The notes under the pieces were generated by a model that did no database searches, was not told the origin of the DNA, and saw only the letters and a list, made by a program, of their open reading frames with translations. A program made the translations under genes and the position numbers. A stretch of DNA of 53,663 bases from Eubacteriales bacterium (GTDB taxonomy: Bacteria > Bacillota > Clostridia > Peptostreptococcales > Anaerovoracaceae): contig JAQWFH010000008.1 in assembly GCA_028704515.1 (NCBI GenBank), forward strand, positions 1-53,663. The letters run 5' to 3'. The number at the start of each line of letters is the position of its first letter. Positions within the stretch are counted from its first letter, which is position 1. Positions 1 through 8,800 of this stretch are shown piece after piece.

Positions 1-1
1 C

Positions 2-106
2 GAAGGACTCGTGTTTACTCCTGTTGAAGAGATATTCTCAAAGAGACTACAAGGTCGTTTGAGATTTAAGATGATTAATCCTAATTATCTTTTGGTAAAT
101 GAATAA
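2..106 (+). CDS. RNA ligase family protein, C-terminal end (partial)
   Basis: The reading frame is open from the window edge to a TAA at 104-106. The 34 visible residues start EGLVF and continue to RLRFKMINPNYLL. This fits nucleotidyltransferase motif IV (EGxV) followed by motif V with its lysine (FK), as seen at the end of the adenylation domain of RNA ligases. The next gene starts one base after the stop, which suggests one operon. Only the tail is visible, so the subfamily is unknown; a DNA ligase is less likely because nothing follows motif V. Confidence 0.5.
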   Translation, partial: EGLVFTPVEEIFSKRLQGRLRFKMINPNYLLVNE

Positions 107-325
107 ATGATTCATTATAGGGTCATATTAGAAGAATCGTATGAACCTAAAGGAATAGCATGCGCCGCAATACGTAAATGTATGTGTTGCGGCGCATGTA
201 TTTCTGTTATGGGTGGAGGGGGAGACTATCTCTGTTTAACCTGCCTCAACAAAATGCGAACAGGTGAGATGTTGCAAATTCTTCAAAAAACATCCGGTGA
301 ATCTTTTAGGGAATATAATTTATGA
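107..325 (+). CDS. small zinc-ribbon-like protein
   Basis: This 72-residue protein carries CMCCGAC and, about 17 residues later, CLTC, which together form a probable single zinc site. The start directly follows the stop of the upstream ligase and the 3' end overlaps the next start by 4 bp (ATGA), so translation is probably coupled. Its function is not recognisable. Small zinc proteins of this kind are common throughout the window. Confidence 0.6.
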   Translation: MIHYRVILEESYEPKGIACAAIRKCMCCGACISVMGGGGDYLCLTCLNKMRTGEMLQILQKTSGESFREYNL

Positions 326-1386
326 ATGAAGCATATACATATAATGATGTTTTAATTGAGCCTCAGTATTCTGAGATATTTTCGCGATCTGGTGTTAAAT
401 TAAATACACGAGTGGGAAATGTTAATCTTGATCTCCCTGTCATATCCGCTAACATGCGTAATGTAACAGGATCAAAGATGGCCGCGACAATTGCCGCCAG
501 GGGAGGATTAGGGTTATTGCATCGTTTTTGTACTATCGAAGAAAATGTACAAATGTATATCGAAGCAATTAATCAGTTTTTTGATATCTGTAAAGGTGAT
601 GATTTTAAAAAACAATTCAATAATACTCCTATTAATATTGGCGTTTCTATTGGTGTAAAGGAAGAAGAGAAGAAACGTTTTGAAGAGTTGTATAAAGCCG
701 GGGCACGAATATTTTGTATTGATGTGGCACATGGACATCATATTTTAGTGAAGGATATGATTAAGTGGATTACAGGTCAGTTATTTCAATGGGCTCGTGG
801 CGAGCGTAAAAAGATTACGATAATTGCGGGTAATATTGCTACACGAGAAGCTTTTTTCGATTTAGAAAATTGGGGAGCTGATGCAGTAAAGGTTGGTATT
901 GGGCCTTCACCTGTATGCAGAACAAGATTTAATACGGGTGTAGGCGTTCCACAACTATATGCTTTAAATCAAATATATAATGCAGCTCTAGAAATTCCAA
1001 CACCACCTAGTATTATTGCAGATGGTGGTATCTCGAGTGTGGGCGACATTGCAAAGGCTTTAAAGTTTGCAGATGTTGTTATGTTAGGAAGTATGTTTGC
1101 AGGATGTTCTGAAACTCCTGGAAATGTATTCCGCAACGAACATGGTGAACTTTATAAAGTTTATGGGGGTTCTGCGTCTGGTGAAAATAAAGGAGAGAAT
1201 CGATTTGTAGAGGGTATTATTAAAACCGTTCGATTCCAAGGACACGCCAAATATATTCTTCGCGAAATTACGCAAGGATTGCAGAGTGCCTTTAGCTACA
1301 CGGGCGTGGATAATATAAACGATTACCACAAGAAATGTAAATTGATACCTATTAGCACTGGTGCGCAAAGTGAAAGTAGAATATGA
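322..1386 (+). CDS. GMP reductase / IMP dehydrogenase family enzyme
   Basis: A 354-residue TIM-barrel protein of the IMPDH/GMPR family. It has the N-terminal YNDVLIEP signature, the barrel strands IADGGI and VMLGSMFAG, and the catalytic loop GIGPSPVCRTR with the nucleophilic cysteine and a threonine two residues on. There is no CBS pair, and the length (about 345 is usual for GMP reductase) and the ending FSYTGV favour GMP reductase, which deaminates GMP to IMP with NADPH. The usual GS before VC is SP here, so activity should not be taken for granted. It probably acts in purine salvage together with the phosphoribosyltransferase at 4729. Confidence 0.85.
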   Translation: MNEAYTYNDVLIEPQYSEIFSRSGVKLNTRVGNVNLDLPVISANMRNVTGSKMAATIAARGGLGLLHRFCTIEENVQMYIEAINQFFDICKGDDFKKQFNNTPINIGVSIGVKEEEKKRFEELYKAGARIFCIDVAHGHHILVKDMIKWITGQLFQWARGERKKITIIAGNIATREAFFDLENWGADAVKVGIGPSPVCRTRFNTGVGVPQLYALNQIYNAALEIPTPPSIIADGGISSVGDIAKALKFADVVMLGSMFAGCSETPGNVFRNEHGELYKVYGGSASGENKGENRFVEGIIKTVRFQGHAKYILREITQGLQSAFSYTGVDNINDYHKKCKLIPISTGAQSESRI

Positions 1387-1778
1387 AAACACGAAATGTG
1401 ACTATAATTGATGTAGATGAATGGAATAAAACAGTAGAAAAAATTTATAAAAGGCCTTACTCTTTTCAGCAGCAAGATGGATGCAAGGAGAGAGGTATAT
1501 TTTATTTTAGTGTTCCTGACGATAGTGACGATTTTGAAAATGATACGCTTCCAGAGAAGTCAAATCATGAAGAAATGGGGGTTAGTTTTGCGGCTTGGTT
1601 AAAGCGAGATCCCAAACAAGTCCTGTCGATTCCTGATAATGGTCGGGAATCTGCCGATTGGAATATACGTATATGGTGGAAGAGGAATTTCTATCCGGAA
1701 TTTCAAACACTAGCAAATGATCTTTGCTCACGGGGTGAATTAAAAGCAGGAAAATATGCAATAGAAATCGATTGGTGA
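1383..1778 (+). CDS. hypothetical protein, 131 aa
   Basis: I do not recognise this protein. It starts at an ATGA overlap with the GMP reductase-like gene, so it is probably translated in the same operon. The sequence is mixed alpha/beta in character with an acidic stretch (DDSDDFEND) in the first half and aromatic residues (IRIWWKRNFYPEF) in the second. No membrane segment or metal site is visible. Confidence 0.6.
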   Translation: MKTRNVTIIDVDEWNKTVEKIYKRPYSFQQQDGCKERGIFYFSVPDDSDDFENDTLPEKSNHEEMGVSFAAWLKRDPKQVLSIPDNGRESADWNIRIWWKRNFYPEFQTLANDLCSRGELKAGKYAIEIDW

Positions 1779-1779
1779 T

Positions 1780-2082
1780 ATGAAAACAGAATATTATGAT
1801 TGTGTATGTTCTAGTGCTGACCATACTATAAGATTTTGTTATTTAGAAGATGACAAAGATAATGAAATATGGTTAGAAGTTCAGTTGGCACATAATAAGA
1901 CATGGTATCAGCGCGTTTGGAAATCTTTGAAGTATATTTTTGGTTTTGAATGTCGTTATGGTCATTGGGATGTTTGGTTACTTAATCCCGCTGACATAGA
2001 TCGTTTAATTTCTATGTTGGAAGCGCATAGGACGCGATTAAAGATGACTGACCAAAGTATTGCATCACGGGATAAAAAGTAG
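1780..2082 (+). CDS. hypothetical protein, 100 aa
   Basis: A 100-residue acidic/aromatic protein with CRYGHWDVWLL near the middle. It begins one base after the previous stop and ends with TAG at 2080-2082, which shows that TAG is a genuine stop here. The family looks like a small conserved phage protein, but I cannot name a function. Just downstream lies the disturbed region caused by the LAGLIDADG gene. Confidence 0.55.
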   Translation: MKTEYYDCVCSSADHTIRFCYLEDDKDNEIWLEVQLAHNKTWYQRVWKSLKYIFGFECRYGHWDVWLLNPADIDRLISMLEAHRTRLKMTDQSIASRDKK

Positions 2083-2164
2083 CGATGTCAATTGCGAAAA
2101 AGTATTACTATTAGAACGCAAATAAAATATTTTATTAAATGATGAGATAAAATGTCGGCAAATC

Positions 2165-2178
2165 TATAAATATTTATA
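2165..2178 (+). promoter_or_regulatory. T4-type late promoter, palindromic
   Basis: TATAAATATTTATA contains the T4 late consensus TATAAATA on both strands. It lies five bases before the ATG of the LAGLIDADG gene. A transcript starting about six bases downstream would begin at the start codon, giving a leaderless message. The same motif precedes most other endonuclease genes in the window. Confidence 0.5.
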
Positions 2179-3050
2179 TGAATATTGAAACTCATATAAA
2201 AACAAAGGACGGGTATAAAGAAAAAATAGGAAAACATTGGTATTATTTTGTTGAAACGAAATGTGAAAATTGTGGTATTACTGTTTTTAAAAGTAAAAAA
2301 GGATTAGTAACGAACAAATATAAGCCATTTTGTGGAATGATATGCAAATGTGAGTACGAACAAAAAATACGTGATCCTAAAGGATTTGCGATTTTGGAAC
2401 ATAAAGATACATCTAATTTTTCATATTTACTCGGATTGATCGCTACTGATGGTCATATTGATTATCCGCGCGAAAATTCATCTTCTACTAATAGCGCATG
2501 TATAATCGAATTAAACGGTCATGATAAAGATCTGTTAATTAGATTAACTGATATATTTGGTGGTTGTATATATGATACGTTTACCGATAGAAAAGATAAA
2601 ACATCTATGTGTAAATGGTATTTAAATAATCGAAATTTTATTACATATTTGAGGGATATCGGATTTATTCATAATAAGACACATACATTAGATTTAACTG
2701 AATGGTTTAATGGGATAACGGAAATGAATAAATGGCATTTCATTCGCGGTGTGTGGGATGGTGATGGTACCATTACTATAGATAAAAATAGAAAGTGTAG
2801 AGTATCATTTATATCCGCATCAGAAACCTTTGCGGATATGATTTATAATTTTTTAGTAAGTAGAGGATTAAGAGCGTGTAAATGTATACGAAAAAATATA
2901 AAATATAATAGTTCATATTATATAATAAGTTTAAGTCGCAAAAAAAGTAGAATATCGTTTATAGATAAATTATACGAAGATACCCAAAACAGTATTTATC
3001 TGATTCGAAAATATAATAAAGCATTAGATGTGAAAATGCAAAGGGGATGA
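2178..3050 (+). CDS. LAGLIDADG homing endonuclease
   Basis: A 290-residue monomeric two-motif LAGLIDADG endonuclease. The first motif is LLGLIATDG (residues about 84-92) and the second is FIRGVWDGDG (188-197); each carries an acidic residue at the catalytic position. An N-terminal cysteine cluster (CENC ... FCGMICKC, residues 29-58) may bind zinc. Codon use is very AT-rich. The gene ends seven bases before the region encoding the conserved N-terminus of the DenV-like glycosylase and has apparently separated that gene from its own start. It may be free-standing or intron-borne; no complete group I core was recognised. Confidence 0.85.
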   Translation: MNIETHIKTKDGYKEKIGKHWYYFVETKCENCGITVFKSKKGLVTNKYKPFCGMICKCEYEQKIRDPKGFAILEHKDTSNFSYLLGLIATDGHIDYPRENSSSTNSACIIELNGHDKDLLIRLTDIFGGCIYDTFTDRKDKTSMCKWYLNNRNFITYLRDIGFIHNKTHTLDLTEWFNGITEMNKWHFIRGVWDGDGTITIDKNRKCRVSFISASETFADMIYNFLVSRGLRACKCIRKNIKYNSSYYIISLSRKKSRISFIDKLYEDTQNSIYLIRKYNKALDVKMQRG

Positions 3051-3054
3051 TAAA

Positions 3055-3525
3055 ATTAGGTGTAACGTTGGTGTAAATCCTATGTTTCTTACAGATCAAT
3101 GGCTCATTGCCGAGTATAGAGAATTACCAATGGTTGTCGGTTCTTTGAGAGTTAATGGCTGGAAAATAAAATCTGAAGCGTTTAAGCGTTTCGATTTAGG
3201 AAAAGGCCACATTAATTGGTTCAAGAGCCGATTGCTTTATCTTTTTAGACGCCATGAAGAAGTAAAGAAAGAAATGGTTTCAAGAGGATTTAAATGTGAT
3301 GTTTTAAATATCACAAAAGAATCAGGATCTGAACCTTTCTGGAATGACTGGAATCCTACTATGGAAGATTCCATGAAACTTCGGCAAAGATTGGAACAAA
3401 AAATATTAGACAATAACAATAATAGGCCTATTTCATGGTGGAGATATAATGGCGTTAATCTTACCCATGAAACGGTAAATTCCTATTTAGATTTGATTCG
3501 TAATGGAGAAATGTATTTCGTATGA
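3055..3525 (+). CDS. denV: pyrimidine dimer DNA glycosylase (T4 endonuclease V-like), start disrupted
   Basis: The protein matches T4 endonuclease V along its length: DQWLIAEYRELP contains the catalytic glutamate (E23 in T4), followed by LGKGH and a helix with R and RGF. It would remove UV-induced cyclobutane dimers. The first ATG (3082) lies inside the conserved region. In frame upstream are R-C-N-V-G-V-N-P, which belong to the family N-terminus, but no ATG, GTG or TTG follows the endonuclease stop. The annotated start is an ATT at 3055, eight bases after AAGGGG. Alternatively a first exon ATG TCA ATT at 2085-2093 is spliced on. T4 needs the N-terminal amine of residue 2, so the true start matters for activity. 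Confidence 0.8.
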   Translation: MRCNVGVNPMFLTDQWLIAEYRELPMVVGSLRVNGWKIKSEAFKRFDLGKGHINWFKSRLLYLFRRHEEVKKEMVSRGFKCDVLNITKESGSEPFWNDWNPTMEDSMKLRQRLEQKILDNNNNRPISWWRYNGVNLTHETVNSYLDLIRNGEMYFV

Positions 3526-4058
3526 GTAAACAAGCATTAGTTATAAATTTATTTGCTGGCCCAGGGACAGGAAAATCTACTTGTATGGCGGGCATTTTTA
3601 GTGAACTTAAACTTCGTGGTGTAAATTGTGAAATGACGCCAGAGTATATCAAAACCAAAGTTTGGGAAAATTCGTTAGATATCCAAAATGACCAGATTTA
3701 CATATTCGCAAAGCAACTCCATTCAGTTCGTATTCTTTTAGATAAAGTTGATGTCATAATTTCGGATTCACCTATTCTTTTATCTCTCGCATATGCTACT
3801 AATGAAACTGAAGCGTTTGAGCGTTTGGTTCTAGAAGAATTTAATCGTTATGATTCGTTTAATTATTTCCTCGTGCGCCATAAAAAATATAATCCATCAG
3901 GAAGATGTCAAACAGAAGAGCAAGCTAAAGAAAAAGACGCCGTGATCAAGGATTTACTTGATAAATACAACATCTATTATCAAACAAAAAACAGCTGCAA
4001 AGAAACAATTTATGAAATTGTGAATGATATTGAGCGGCATCTTAAAATGAATCAATAA
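3522..4058 (+). CDS. AAA_28-type P-loop ATPase/kinase
   Basis: A 178-residue P-loop protein with Walker A GPGTGKST near the N-terminus and a Walker B-like strand VDVIISDSPI. The layout fits the AAA_28 group, related to the kinase domain of NadR and to small nucleotide kinases. Phages commonly carry such genes beside nucleotide-metabolism genes. The start overlaps the glycosylase stop by 4 bp. Substrate is not predictable from sequence. Confidence 0.75.
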   Translation: MSKQALVINLFAGPGTGKSTCMAGIFSELKLRGVNCEMTPEYIKTKVWENSLDIQNDQIYIFAKQLHSVRILLDKVDVIISDSPILLSLAYATNETEAFERLVLEEFNRYDSFNYFLVRHKKYNPSGRCQTEEQAKEKDAVIKDLLDKYNIYYQTKNSCKETIYEIVNDIERHLKMNQ

Positions 4059-4166
4059 CCCAACTCGGTGGCATGGTCAGTAATTAAATTATTGATTAAT
4101 GATTTTACATATTCAAAATTTCGTTTAATATCATATTCCCATTATTCTAAAAATATCCTAAACTAC

Positions 4167-4682
4167 TTAGTATACAGGGCCAATATTTGTTAGGTCGAAC
4201 CACAGTGAATAGACAAAGCGATTCTTATCTTCTACTATAACACATTTATAACGTTTACGCAAGCCATTTATATTGGACGTGAGGGTATTTTCGCTTCCAA
4301 TAAAATAATCACCATTCTTACTTCCGAAATAGTGGCCTAAGATTGAATACATTTCATTAATATGTCTTTGAATAGTAAAAGCTGTTGCCTTAGTTGTTCC
4401 CTTATCCAGAATAACTCTAGTAACAGGTGCAATCTTTTCTTCTTTTTTATTTGTCGGAATTTTTCCTTTTGATTTTTTCGTTTCTTCAAGAGGTTCAATT
4501 ATTTCTGATGGTATAAAAACATCATCATTAGTTTGCTCTGTATTTTCCAGAGGCACATCTTTTTGATTTTCATCTAAAAGATCCGTATCATCGGATTCAC
4601 CCGATTGTTTTAATATATCTTCTGCAAGGGTTTTGATATCACTCACTTGCTTTTTGTTTTTTTTGCTTTTATAATTTCCCAT
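4167..4682 (-). CDS. hypothetical protein with charged, disordered N-terminal half
   Basis: A minus-strand frame of 171 residues between + strand genes. The first 90 residues are rich in K, E, D, T and S and look disordered; the second half (RHINEMYSILGHYFGSK ... YSLWFDLTNIGPVY) looks folded. No strong ribosome site is visible, but there is no credible + strand gene opposite it and the composition is protein-like. Function unknown. Confidence 0.55.
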   Translation of the reverse strand: MGNYKSKKNKKQVSDIKTLAEDILKQSGESDDTDLLDENQKDVPLENTEQTNDDVFIPSEIIEPLEETKKSKGKIPTNKKEEKIAPVTRVILDKGTTKATAFTIQRHINEMYSILGHYFGSKNGDYFIGSENTLTSNINGLRKRYKCVIVEDKNRFVYSLWFDLTNIGPVY

Positions 4683-4728
4683 ATAACTAATTAATTAACG
4701 TTGTTTATTTTCAACTATAAGGAGTGAA

Positions 4729-5190
4729 ATGAAAAGATATATTTCTTGGGATGAATACATGAAAATGTGCGGACAATTAGTCCATCAATTAAAAGGAACA
4801 AAAATTACAGATATAATTGGAGTATCGAGAGGTGGGTTGATTCCGACGCAATGTATCGCATATCAACACGGAGTAAGTCGTGTACATAATTTCGGAATCC
4901 ATACATATTCAAAAAATGATGAGCGTTTAAGTGATTCAAATATTTCTTTTTATCAGATACCCACAATAAACTTTAATGAAACTCATTCTATTTTGATAAC
5001 AGATGATATAGCAGACTCTGGGCGAACTCTTAAAATAATAACAGATCATTTAAAATCTGTTGCGCCTAATGCAACAGTTTATACTGCAACACTTCATTAT
5101 AAACCTAAAACAAGTATAATTAGACCAACGTATTTTTCTGAAGAAATACTAGGGGATGAATGGATCGTATATCCATATGATATAGATTAA
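4729..5190 (+). CDS. phosphoribosyltransferase
   Basis: A 153-residue type I phosphoribosyltransferase with the PRPP loop ITDDIADSGRTL and an early GVSRGGLIP strand-loop, as in xanthine-guanine and hypoxanthine phosphoribosyltransferases. It is preceded by AAGGAG at good spacing. It would attach a purine base to PRPP, fitting the GMP reductase-like enzyme upstream. Exact base specificity is not visible. Confidence 0.8.
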   Translation: MKRYISWDEYMKMCGQLVHQLKGTKITDIIGVSRGGLIPTQCIAYQHGVSRVHNFGIHTYSKNDERLSDSNISFYQIPTINFNETHSILITDDIADSGRTLKIITDHLKSVAPNATVYTATLHYKPKTSIIRPTYFSEEILGDEWIVYPYDID

Positions 5191-5513
5191 AAAACTGAAG
5201 AAAATCGTTTAATAATATTTTTAATCTGACGTTGACTAAGAGAATTTACAATTTTACGTTCTTCTCTTATTACCTTCGTTTCACACCATTCGTAATGCAA
5301 ATAATGTATTACTTCATGTATTAATGTAGATAAAATTTCTTTTCGATAATCCATATAGATTATTTCTCCGACTGGATCATACTCCCCTTCAAATTTCATT
5401 TTTTTAAAGACAAATAGTTCCGGTTTTGTTTTAAATAGATTATACATCTGTGACAAAAACGGGTAAACTTTTGTCTTTTTATATTTTCTACGGCTCTTAT
5501 TTGGTCTAATCAT
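5187..5513 (-). CDS. small HExxH metallopeptidase-like protein
   Basis: A 108-residue basic protein with HEVIHYLHYEW, a classical zincin HExxH motif, and MDYRKEI just before it, as in SprT-like or minimal gluzincin proteins. I chose the start at 5513 because the longer open frame (to 5696) runs antisense through the proline-rich gene at 5563. It is transcribed divergently from 5563, probably from a shared palindromic late promoter. The 3' end overlaps the phosphoribosyltransferase stop by 4 bp. Confidence 0.65.
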   Translation of the reverse strand: MIRPNKSRRKYKKTKVYPFLSQMYNLFKTKPELFVFKKMKFEGEYDPVGEIIYMDYRKEILSTLIHEVIHYLHYEWCETKVIREERKIVNSLSQRQIKNIIKRFSSVF

Positions 5514-5533
5514 GTTTTTTTTCAAAGCCTTAC

Positions 5534-5547
5534 GATAAATATTTATC
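5534..5547. promoter_or_regulatory. bidirectional T4-type late promoter
   Basis: GATAAATATTTATC is a perfect palindrome, so the same late-promoter box (GATAAATA) is presented to both strands. It lies between the divergent starts at 5513 (-) and 5563 (+), 15 to 21 bases from each. This suggests a single sigma-binding site serving both genes late in infection. Confidence 0.5.
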
Positions 5548-5562
5548 ACAAGGAATAAACAT

Positions 5563-5820
5563 ATGAAACAGATAAAATTTGATTCTTTTGTAACTAATTT
5601 TTTAAAAGAAGAGCCACAAACAATGCCAACAACGAGACCGTCTGTGAAGCCATCTGCACCTCCAGCACCTTCAAAGCCTCGTCCTTCTACGCCCAATCCC
5701 GATCCGTTTAGACGTCATAAACCAGGACAAATGCCAAAACAGCGTCCAATGGCATCGGGTAATTTAAAGGATAGAATACAAGGTATTGTCAATAAGTATA
5801 TGACTATTTTGGAACAATAA
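5563..5820 (+). CDS. proline-rich small protein
   Basis: An 85-residue protein whose middle is dominated by P, S, K and R (for example KPSAPPAPSKPRPSTPNPD), with short helical ends. AAGGA sits at proper spacing before the ATG, with a late promoter box further upstream. It is followed after one base by the large virion-like gene and may be a virion or head accessory protein, but this rests only on position and probable late expression. Confidence 0.65.
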   Translation: MKQIKFDSFVTNFLKEEPQTMPTTRPSVKPSAPPAPSKPRPSTPNPDPFRRHKPGQMPKQRPMASGNLKDRIQGIVNKYMTILEQ

Positions 5821-5821
5821 T

Positions 5822-8800
5822 ATGAATAAAATTTACGAAGCATTTATAAGAGGCCAAGGAAATCCTGATTTAGTATCTCCGGATAAGGCACAAAATATAG
5901 AGCGTGGATTGGGTTACGAACCAATACTCCCTAAAGGAGTAGAAACTACTCATGAAATAGCTAGTAGCGCATATCAAAGAGCAATGGAAATGCTTCGTAA
6001 ATATGTACCGGCAACCCAAATACCATCTGGTCCAGGGGCACAACATCAATATAGAGGCCTTTTAATGGGAATGATGCAAACTATTGGCAAAATAAAACAA
6101 ATAGAAAACCCACGTAGAGAATATCTTGAAATGTTAGCTATAGATACTGTTCTTTCTCTTCCAGAGTTTTCGGCTGCAAAGGATGCAGTAGATCGCGGTG
6201 ATTTGAGAATAGATGCAACATTGCTTGACGGAATGATTAGACCTGGTGCAGAAGAAGAAATTGAAGAGGAAATAGAAGAAACGGAGACGGATCCATCATT
6301 TAGTAAAAAAATCGAGCTCGCTTTGGTTGATATGGAGCAAGAAAAATATAAGAGACGTATGCAGAATATAATGGCACAGGGAGCAGCGGCCAATTATATG
6401 TATTTGTTTGAATTATCCCGCAATGAAATAAATGCTATCGATCCACAGCTTTCAGCTATGTATGGCTTTATGCAATCCGTTGGTGATATGGCAATGTGGG
6501 CTATGCCAAGTGTCCCCGCTGGCGATGATATGATGAAAGCGGGGGAAGAGGAAGTGGCACAAGAAGACGATGTTGGTGTTATTAAGGCAAAAGCTATTAT
6601 TTATCCATTACTAATACATGAAATTATAAAGGGCCTTATTGTTTATACTAATACACACGGATTGTCCCCGCACGCAGAAGTTCGCGATGAAGTACAAGGT
6701 GAGATAGACACCGCAGAAAATGAAATATATGATTTAATGTTGGGGCCAATTTATTGGAAAAGATTGAAGGATGCGGTTGGAGCTGAAAATACTAAATTAC
6801 TAATGCATGTTTGGGGAAAGATAACATCTCTTCCGGCATGGGATTCCGATATAAAGGGTAGTTTTGGTAATTTCATGAAAGAATTCTTAAGGGATCCTGA
6901 AACAGCAAAACGTATAGTAAGGCCTTTTATAGATGATATTCAGATGGCTATTAACGCATACGAAAGAGAAAATAGCGAAACAGAAACACCTACATTTGAA
7001 GCTTTTAGCTATCATACATTATTAGAAGCTCTTACAAATCAAATGAAAATACTTTTACAGAAGTATAATGCTGATTTAGTACCAAAAGAAGGTGAAGATC
7101 CTACATTGAATGCGATGTGGCAAAAAAAGAAAGAAAATCCAATGACCGAACAGGAAATGGAAGAATGGGCGAATGTAGATCCTACAGGTGTTAAGGGTAT
7201 TAATCTTCCTATAATGATGACGCTTAAAAAGGCTAAACTTATTAAGAGTCCAAAAGATATTCTGAAAATTATAAATGATACTACGTATGTTCCATTAAAG
7301 AAGAATGAACCTAAAAAACTTCCAGTTGAAATACCATATCCACCTGAACAACAAAAGGAATTCATTAAACGAAATGCTAATATGTCTTTGTCTTGGGTTT
7401 TGAAACAAATTAAAGATAAACAGATAATCTATCCTGAAGATTTACCAAGCGTGAAAGATACCTTACACTTTTTCTTCAAGTATAAGGATACGAAATATTG
7501 GCCTTCTGATGCTTCGAAAGATTTAACAAAATATGCTAAAATTAGTGATCTTTTTAATATTGTATTTCAGATAAAGCGTGAATTGTTTGGTAGCTCGATG
7601 AGTAAGAGAATTAAAACAGTATATCCAGATACAAAAATTATTGGTTCATATCCAAGTTATGAAACTGCTCAGGAAACAAAACAACCAATATATGAATTAG
7701 TAAGAATATACCCAACACCTATTGGACAAAAGTCATTATATCAATATGTTAATGAGACGGGTGTACAAATGGCTCGTTGGTGTACAGCATTTAAAGATGG
7801 GTGGCGTAACTTTGAGAGTTATCTAAAATTAGATGAAATACCAGGAGAAAAGAATCCTAAGAAATTATCTGAAGCTGCTATAGAAGATCCTATAAACAGT
7901 CATTACTATGTAGCAAAAGACGGTGAACCTTATATGTTATGTGAATTCAGAAGTAATTATTGTATGGATAAAGGCGATAGACCATTTCCAAATAATGAAG
8001 AGTTTCAACGTATTTTAAAACCATTACTCATGACATATATCCCAGCTGTTCGTTCAATATTGAACCCGACTGGTGCAAATGCATCACCATCTGCATTATT
8101 TACTGATTATGTAAAAGAAAACCCTGATATAATAGCAAATGCTATTATATGCCGTCTGGTAAAGGAAAGCAAACTAAAAGGATTTAATCCTTTTGAGGAA
8201 TTAACTAACGATATAGAGATTAAGCGTTGTGTTGCCGAATTACTTGAAGAACTATCAAAAAGATTACGTTTAGTATTAAATCAAAAAGACACCACATGGA
8301 GAGCAGGTCTTTCAGCGTGGAGTAAATATACTGGCGCAAATTCTTCAGATGCAAATACAACAGAAGGTTCAATGGAAATCAATACACCAGAAGTATCAGC
8401 TGCTATGTTTAAATGTTTAAAGAATCCTTCTGAATTAGATTGTGGAAAGGTTTCATTAGATAAAAATTTCACGGATGAAATTATAGATGTATCAAAGAAA
8501 ATGAATGAATTTGATGAATCATCGGTAAAAGAAAATACTGAAGTAAACGAAGGCCACTTAGCAAGAGCATTAGGTACTGCGGCGTTAATTTCGACATTAG
8601 GGACCGCACAAGCTGCTTCTAAAGAACCAACACGCGGTATGCAGAATAATAATCCAGGTAATATAGTTAAGAATCAAAAAGTAAATTGGAAAGGTGCAAT
8701 TGGTCATGATGGTCGTTTTGTGAAGTTTAGTCATATGGAATACGGTATTCGTGCAATGGCAAGAGTACTTAGAGTATATCAGAATAAATATGGTCTAAAA

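Noticed and set aside
2083..3060. Proven group I intron carrying the LAGLIDADG gene
   Set aside because: Only a weak P-element-like sequence and plausible splice borders were seen; the 3' core elements could not be located, so it is kept as a hypothesis in the findings.
5514..5696. N-terminal extension of the minus-strand HExxH protein
   Set aside because: The extension (Gly/Val-rich) is the antisense of the proline-rich gene at 5563 and crosses the late promoter.
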